Assembly (NCBI GenBank): GCA_905215845.1
Contig: CAJMRU010000005.1
Span: 1-15,855, forward strand
Source of the DNA: an uncultured bacterium
Lineage (GTDB): Bacteria > Bacillota > Clostridia > TANB77 > CAG-508
DNA: 15,855 nt
Direction of reading: 5' to 3'
The notes under the pieces are model-generated. The model was not told the origin of the DNA. It saw only the letters and a list, made by a program, of their open reading frames with translations, and searched no databases. The position numbers and the translations under genes were made by a program. This document shows, piece after piece, positions 14,717 through 15,855 of this stretch (position 1 is its first letter; each line of letters opens with the position of its first letter).

Positions 14717-15855
14717 ATCATTTAAAACCAAAATGAAAAAATATGGCAAACAGTTAAATATGCTTTTGAATTTTGGGAAAACGACAATTGATAAAACATA
14801 TATAAAAAGTGCTGAACCTTCTGTAAATGGCGAATTATTTACTTCTATTATGAGACAATTAACATTGGAAGTAGAAAACTATACTTCAATAGAAGTAGAC
14901 AAAATATTAACAGTTAGACAAGTAAATGAAAGAAAAAATAAAGATTTGAACAATACGAGAATAAAATACTTAGCAACAGATTTGGACAAGTCTTATACAG
15001 TAAAAGAAGTAGGAAAAATGTCATCAGGGGTATTATCAAGCACAAGGGTAAAATATTTAATACAAAAAGAAAGAAGAGAAAATATTGCATCTGCTTCTAC
15101 TATAAATGTAAAACTTGGTGTAAGGTTATCAGAGTTTGAAGATTATGAGTATGTAGATTATGGAGAATATGTTGTTTACGATAAAGAAGATGTTGTAGAT
15201 AAAAATACTACAAAATTATACTTATTTGACCACTTAATAGATACACATATAAAATACGATGATGAACCATTAAATTTAGATTACAGTAATAATGATATAA
15301 CTGTGCTTGTACTTTTAAAGGCTATCTGTAATAAATTTGGATTTATTTTAAAGACAGAAGATTTTGTTAATGCTAACAAAATAATAAATGAAGATAAATA
15401 TTTAGGATTAAATGTAACATATAGAGATATACTAGATGAAATTGCTGCCGTTGCAGGTGGATTTATAAAAATATTTAATAAAGATTTATATGTTGCATAC
15501 CCAGAAGAGACTGGAGAAGTAATTGATGAAAATGACTTGGAAAAATTAACAATAGGAAAGAAAATAGGTGCTTTCAATTCATTAGTTTTAGGAAGAAGTC
15601 CTCAAGAAGATAATATTTATTATCCAGAAAATATAGATCCTGAAGATAGAGTTTCAATAAGAATAGATAACAATCAAATAATGGATAGAAACAGAGAGAA
15701 TTTTATTGTTGATATATTTAATAAAATAAAAGGTCTCGAATATTATGTGTTTGAATTTACTAGTTTTGGATTTGGGTACTTTGAATTTGGAGATGTAGTA
15801 ACACTAAAAAATTTAAAAGGAGAAAAATTTAAAACTATATTATTTAATATAATAG
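14700..15855 (+). CDS. Baseplate hub/tail protein (Tal-like), partial, runs off window
   Basis: The frame is open from ATG 14700 to the window end (385 codons with no stop), so the 3' part is missing. GGGAGG (14688-14693) lies 6 bases before the ATG, and the first 17 bases overlap the previous gene. Residues about 20-80 and 120-235 are strand-rich. The phrase LNVTYRDILDEIAAVAGGFIKIF, followed by DLYVAYPEETG, is the pattern of gp27-like hub proteins (beta strands around a short helix) seen in Tal/tail-spike proteins. A TRIKYL/TRVKYL pair (residues 86-91 and 115-120) is a short internal repeat. The role would be the tail tip hub, perhaps with a receptor-binding or peptidoglycan-degrading extension further on, which cannot be seen here. 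Confidence 0.8.
   Translation, partial: MLKTPKSFKTKMKKYGKQLNMLLNFGKTTIDKTYIKSAEPSVNGELFTSIMRQLTLEVENYTSIEVDKILTVRQVNERKNKDLNNTRIKYLATDLDKSYTVKEVGKMSSGVLSSTRVKYLIQKERRENIASASTINVKLGVRLSEFEDYEYVDYGEYVVYDKEDVVDKNTTKLYLFDHLIDTHIKYDDEPLNLDYSNNDITVLVLLKAICNKFGFILKTEDFVNANKIINEDKYLGLNVTYRDILDEIAAVAGGFIKIFNKDLYVAYPEETGEVIDENDLEKLTIGKKIGAFNSLVLGRSPQEDNIYYPENIDPEDRVSIRIDNNQIMDRNRENFIVDIFNKIKGLEYYVFEFTSFGFGYFEFGDVVTLKNLKGEKFKTILFNII

Overview
The window is the packaging, head and tail-assembly part of a tailed phage or prophage with a long non-contractile tail (siphovirus morphology, inferred from the gene order and a 1031-residue tape measure with no sheath gene). All genes are on the + strand. Base composition is strongly AT-rich (about 30% GC by eye), arginine is mostly AGA/AGG, Shine-Dalgarno sites are strong (AGGAGG-like), tryptophan is TGG and TGA is used as a stop. 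This points to a low-GC Bacillota host, most likely a clostridial one. The host cannot be fixed from this window.

Layout. 1-81: non-coding AT-rich leader. 83-156: a non-canonical tRNA with anticodon CAT and an encoded CCA. 181-336: a 51-residue four-cysteine peptide overlapping the next gene. 257-1447: ParB-like domain fused to an orphan DNA methyltransferase. 1467-3549: terminase small and large subunits. 3546-6321: portal and minor capsid protein. 6326-6517: a 63-residue protein carrying the Acb2/Tad1-type hairpin signature known from phage anti-CBASS cyclic-nucleotide sponges. 6555-6875: unknown small protein, followed at once by an intrinsic terminator. 6979-8525: scaffold and major capsid protein. 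8538-10048: four head-to-tail connector/completion proteins. 10051-10503: tail tube protein, followed by a second terminator. 10571-11222: tail-assembly chaperone pair in two frames. 11229-14324: tape measure. 14324-14716: distal-tail-like protein. 14700-15855: baseplate hub/tail protein, cut by the window end.

How the genes work together. The terminase pair cuts and pumps DNA through the portal into a procapsid built from scaffold and major capsid protein; no prohead protease gene is present. The four small connector proteins close the head and terminate the tail. Tube protein polymerises around the tape measure, aided by the chaperones, and is capped by the distal-tail and hub proteins. Overlapping or near-touching start and stop codons suggest translational coupling. 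The two terminators bracket the scaffold-to-tail-tube block, so read-through or an unseen promoter must feed it.

The most interesting points are the Acb2/Tad1-like protein inside the head operon, a candidate +1 frameshift (UUU-C) in the tail chaperone overlap, a leader predicted to fold over the scaffold ribosome binding site, the unusual tRNA, and a TTG start for the small terminase overlapping an AUG-CAU-UGA mini-ORF.
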